A stretch of 64,000 nucleotides of DNA, from positions 7,588-71,587 of the forward strand of contig CAKRGX010000010.1 in NCBI GenBank assembly GCA_934338065.1. Reading direction: 5' to 3'. Origin of the DNA: an uncultured Eubacterium sp. Its GTDB lineage: Bacteria > Bacillota > Clostridia > Lachnospirales > Lachnospiraceae. The notes beneath the pieces were generated by a model. The model worked only from the letters and a program-made list of their open reading frames with translations. It did not search any database and had not been told where the DNA came from. The translations under genes were made by a program, and so were the position numbers. This document shows positions 60,836 through 64,000 of this stretch, in pieces (positions within the stretch are counted from its first letter, which is position 1; every line of letters begins with the position of its first letter).

Positions 60836-63695
60836 GTGGCGTGAAAATAATCATGCATTTGATCTGACCTGCCACATACTTGCCTTCCCATTCCGGATAA
60901 TCTATCGTTTTTTATGTTTTATCTTAAAGTTTTCAAAGGTAATTCTCAACATTATCCTTTTAATAATAATCATCGGTAGCATAACGGGAGGTATCTTATA
61001 TGCAAAATTTCTACCGATGTATGAAGATGCATGTGAACAGGCTTATGACAAGTTATCGAATCTAAACGAGAACAGTTTTCATATGTTTTCTAATACAATT
61101 GTTTACGATAAGGATGGCAAAAAAATAGGGGAAATTGACAGTGGTTCTTATAAATATGTAAAGATCAATAAAATTTCCCATTATATCCAGTATGGCTATA
61201 TCGCTACAGAAGACAAAAAATTCATGGAACATGGCGGTGTAGATCTGCAATCGATGCTGCGCGCCGGTATCTCCCTCGTCACTAATGATGGAGAGATCCG
61301 TCAGGGCGGAAGTACTATCACGCAGCAGGTCATAAAAAACAATCTGTTATCTCAAAAGCAGACATTCAGCCGCAAATTAACAGAAGTATTAGTTGCACCA
61401 GCGTTAGAGCGCAAGTTTACTAAAGCCGATATTATGGAATTTTATTGTAATAGCAACTATTATGGAAACCGGTGCTACGGCGTCGAGACTGCCAGCAGAT
61501 TTTACTTCGGTTGTTCCGCCAAAGATATCTCTCTGGCACAGGCTGCTATGTTATGTGGAATTTCTAACAGCCCGAATAACTATAATCCGATTGCAAGCAT
61601 GAAGCTTGCGAAAGAAAAACAGGCCCAGGTTCTAAACAATATGCTGGAACAGGGCTACATTACCCAGAAAGACTATGATAAGGCAAAAAAGGAAGAGATT
61701 ACCATTGTGGGATTAGACACGAAATCATCTTCCGAGAACTATATGGTAAGTTATGCGATCAACTGCGCTACCCTTCAGGTCATGAAAGATAATAACTTTC
61801 CTTTTAAATACACCTTTGCTGATCAAAAAGAACAGGATGCCTACAACAAAAAATATTCTGCTGAATACCGGAAACGTTCTGCTGAGATCCGCGCCGGTGG
61901 ATATAAGTTATATACTTCTCTGGATCAGAAAGTACAAAAAAAGCTGCAGGATTCCGTCTCTAAAAATCTTGCAACTTTTACAGAAAAAAATAATAAAACA
62001 AAAAAATATGCATTACAAAGTGCCGCCATGTGTATTGACAACGAAACACAATTTGTTATCGCAGTTGTAGGCGGCCGTACAACAGGCGATCCCTACAATC
62101 GTGCTTTCCTATCCAAAAGACAGCCCGGGTCCACGATCAAACCGTTATTAGATTATGCACCTGCTGTAGATAACGGTGTCATCAATGGATCAACAATCTA
62201 TTGTGATCAAAAAGTTTATTGGGATAATGACAACAAAAAAAGCTACAGTCCTTCTAACAGCGGAGGCGGTTACCGTGGAAATGTCTCTGTCCGTGAAGCA
62301 TTGGCACGAAGTATTAATACGGTAGCTTTTCAGGTTTACAAAGATATCGGATCACAGATTGCCTTAGACTATCTCGATAAAATGCATTTTAGTTCCCTGT
62401 CCTATGCAGATAACAGCGCCCCTGCCGTTTCTTTGGGTGGTTTTACTTATGGTGTTTCTGTTGATGATATGTGCCGGGGCTACGCAACTCTGGAAAACGA
62501 CGGAAAGATAAGCTCTCGTACCTGTCTGATGCGTATTGAACACGAAACAAATGGCACGATCTATCAGGCACCCGATCTGGAAGATAGCGAGACGGAAGTG
62601 TTTTCCGCTGATACATCGTTTATCATGAAAGATATCATGCAGGGAACATTTAATGAAAGCTATGGCACCGGACATTCTGCCTATAACGGCAAACAGATCT
62701 ATGCAGGGAAAACCGGTACGACAAGCAGTAATAAGGATGCCTGGTTCTGTGGTTTCAGTCCTTACTATACAACAACCGTATGGATTGGCTATGACACTCC
62801 CCGTAAAATGCCCGGTATGTACGGCAGCACCTATCCGCTCCGTATATGGGCCTCCTTTATGGACGATATCCACAAAAACAAAGAAACACAAAACTTTATG
62901 ATACCTAATACCATTGAACTGCGCCGTGTCTCGGGTGGAAATCTAACAGAATCCACACATGAAATTGCCTATACAGAGGGAAAACGTTATTACCTGCAGC
63001 GCCCGGGAGGATATGATTATTATTCACAACAAAATAATGACCGCCGATCTAACTGGGAAAAAGAATACCGACTTTCATCAACTAAAAATGAAGCCGACAA
63101 GGCGGTTACTTCTTTCGAAAAGTATAAAATTAAAGATGCTAAAACCGCAGCCGCTTTTCAAAGTGAATTTGACAAGGTAATGGGCATTATAAGCAAAATA
63201 CCGGATGAGTATGAACAGACACCATATACCGAACGTGCCACAAAGAAATACGACTCACTGATAAAAGTTGTCAAAAATAAATGGCAGAAAGTCATTGATG
63301 AGGAAAAAGCTGCCGCAGTTGAACAACGTCAGGGACAGCAAAAGGTTGATGCTGAAGATTCTGCCGCAAAAGCGAACACAACTTTAAAAGCAAATCGTAT
63401 CAAGAACGCAAAATGGTATATCGATACCCTGAAAAAACGAAAGTACTACACAGCTACAACAAAACTGCTGATTGATGATGGACGTAAAGCAATAGAAAAA
63501 TTAAAAGGTTATAGTGAATATACTTCATATAAACAAAATTTTGACAGTGCCGCAGCACAGGCAGAAGCGCTTCCTAAAAAAACAGAACAACCGGTACAGC
63601 CAGCTAACGATTCAGATAACCAGCCTGTCGATCCTAACCGATACGCAGATTCGACACCGGTTCCAACCGACGCTGCCGGTGCGCCGCAACAATAA
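60816..63695 (+). CDS. Class A penicillin-binding protein (PBP1A type)
   Basis: 959 residues from the ATG at 60816 (MKQKWNKWRENNHAFDLTCH), with AGGAGG nine bases upstream. A cytoplasmic tail and membrane helix (about 40-70), a GT51 transglycosylase domain with EDKKFMEHGGVD, GGSTITQQVIKNNLL and the RKLTEVLVAPALERKFTK block, and a transpeptidase domain with the SxxK serine in QPGSTIKPLL, SIN in LARSINTVAFQ, and KTG in YAGKTGTTSSNKDAWFCGF. A C-terminal tail of about 200 residues is Lys/Glu/Ala rich and ends Pro/Asp rich. It polymerises and cross-links peptidoglycan. Confidence 0.95.
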   Translation: MKQKWNKWRENNHAFDLTCHILAFPFRIIYRFLCFILKFSKVILNIILLIIIIGSITGGILYAKFLPMYEDACEQAYDKLSNLNENSFHMFSNTIVYDKDGKKIGEIDSGSYKYVKINKISHYIQYGYIATEDKKFMEHGGVDLQSMLRAGISLVTNDGEIRQGGSTITQQVIKNNLLSQKQTFSRKLTEVLVAPALERKFTKADIMEFYCNSNYYGNRCYGVETASRFYFGCSAKDISLAQAAMLCGISNSPNNYNPIASMKLAKEKQAQVLNNMLEQGYITQKDYDKAKKEEITIVGLDTKSSSENYMVSYAINCATLQVMKDNNFPFKYTFADQKEQDAYNKKYSAEYRKRSAEIRAGGYKLYTSLDQKVQKKLQDSVSKNLATFTEKNNKTKKYALQSAAMCIDNETQFVIAVVGGRTTGDPYNRAFLSKRQPGSTIKPLLDYAPAVDNGVINGSTIYCDQKVYWDNDNKKSYSPSNSGGGYRGNVSVREALARSINTVAFQVYKDIGSQIALDYLDKMHFSSLSYADNSAPAVSLGGFTYGVSVDDMCRGYATLENDGKISSRTCLMRIEHETNGTIYQAPDLEDSETEVFSADTSFIMKDIMQGTFNESYGTGHSAYNGKQIYAGKTGTTSSNKDAWFCGFSPYYTTTVWIGYDTPRKMPGMYGSTYPLRIWASFMDDIHKNKETQNFMIPNTIELRRVSGGNLTESTHEIAYTEGKRYYLQRPGGYDYYSQQNNDRRSNWEKEYRLSSTKNEADKAVTSFEKYKIKDAKTAAAFQSEFDKVMGIISKIPDEYEQTPYTERATKKYDSLIKVVKNKWQKVIDEEKAAAVEQRQGQQKVDAEDSAAKANTTLKANRIKNAKWYIDTLKKRKYYTATTKLLIDDGRKAIEKLKGYSEYTSYKQNFDSAAAQAEALPKKTEQPVQPANDSDNQPVDPNRYADSTPVPTDAAGAPQQ

Positions 63696-64000
63696 GCATA
63701 TAGCACAACAGCATCCGGAAACGCTTCACAGCAATAGGTTTCCCGGCTTCCATCGACGGTTGCCGCCGTAAGCACAAAGCCGTTTAACACATCTCCGTGG
63801 TGCGGCGAGTATGTTTTTCCTTCCGTTTCATAAGTAATCGTTTTCTTGGTTACGCCACCTGCCGCTTCTTTTCCCTGCACGGTAACGGTTTTCAGCACTT
63901 TGTCATCGCCCTCACCCTCGTAATGAAATACAATCTTTCGTCCGACGGAATCGGTAATGGCTGCCAGATGAATGGCATCGGTGTATGTATAGGTAATGGC
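63509..64000 (-). pseudogene. Rhs/YD-repeat protein fragment (enters from right edge, no natural C-terminus)
   Basis: The minus-strand frame is open from the right edge. Residues from the edge read AITYTYTDAIHLAAITDSVG, RKIVFHYEGEGDD, TVTVQGKEAAGG and KTITYETEGKTYSP, the YD-type beta-repeat style of Rhs/wall-associated polymorphic toxins. After about SRETYCCEAF the frame runs antisense into the end of the PBP gene (63695) as Cys/Ala-rich nonsense before a stop at 63509. No start codon or terminator is seen. By eye the DNA is more GC-rich than its neighbours. Probably a truncated remnant or the 3' end of a rearranged gene. Confidence 0.5.

Noticed and set aside
1..64000. CRISPR arrays, tRNA/rRNA genes, complete insertion sequences, prophage genes
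   Set aside because: None seen on reading through: no regularly spaced direct repeats of CRISPR type, no transposase or integrase reading frame, and no cloverleaf or rRNA-like tract that I could recognise by eye.

Overview
The window reads as a stretch of chromosome from a Gram-positive, probably flagellated member of the Clostridia, most likely Lachnospiraceae. The grounds are low-to-moderate GC by eye, AGGAGG-type ribosome binding sites, frequent GTG/TTG starts, a SCIFF ranthipeptide locus, the hpf-secA-prfB order, a mbl-flhO-flhP flagellar block, comFC-yvyF, and an FMN riboswitch ahead of ribD-ribE-ribBA-ribH. It is mostly core housekeeping DNA. I see no rRNA, tRNA, CRISPR array, prophage or complete insertion sequence. 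The only foreign-looking piece is an Rhs/YD-repeat fragment at the right edge.

Layout, left to right. 1-4.6 kb: a partial glycosyltransferase, recJ, prmA and a methyltransferase. 4.6-9.1 kb: a leftward cluster of degenerate GH3 lipoprotein, purF, purB and a 64-residue protein. 9.2-12.4 kb: a cysteine/glycine-rich membrane miniprotein, a 50-residue protein, aroC, and a two-gene signalling unit (four-repeat MshEN-like array plus CheX-type phosphatase, then a lone CheY). 12.4-20.1 kb: hpf, secA, prfB (with a +1 frameshift site), cheW, hom, a YhfC-like membrane protein and two small hypotheticals. 20.4-25.4 kb: an SH3/NlpC-P60 cell-wall hydrolase, ridA, an acyl-ACP thioesterase, cvfB, yvyF and comFC. 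25.4-30.9 kb: recD2, then the flagellar rod genes behind mbl. 30.9-32.6 kb: the SCIFF peptide and its radical SAM maturase. 32.7-42.5 kb: tyrA, a lipid kinase, queA, ppx-ppk, rnhA, a pseudouridine synthase, an amidase and uppP. 42.6-46 kb: a rightward membrane-lipid operon (PAP2, flippase-like, pssA, psd). 46-51.7 kb: fruR-fruK-fruA-ptsH-ptsI. 51.8-60.3 kb: a Ca/Na antiporter with a BlaI-type repressor, a MoxR-DUF58-DUF4129-like set ending in a HAD-hydrolase stump, and the riboflavin operon with its riboswitch. 60.3-63.7 kb: a DUF3592-like protein and a class A PBP. 63.7-64 kb: the Rhs fragment.

Connections. The general PTS proteins EI and HPr lie inside the fructose operon, so phosphotransfer capacity is probably under FruR control, and this HPr has Arg at position 46 in place of the regulatory Ser. 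The two lipid genes upstream of pssA-psd suggest coupled lipid handling and phosphatidylethanolamine synthesis. The most promising candidate for an undescribed system is the pair at 10991-12307. It combines a repeat array resembling the c-di-GMP-binding MshEN motif (24-residue units, 29-residue period) with a CheC/CheX phosphatase signature, next to a single-domain response regulator.
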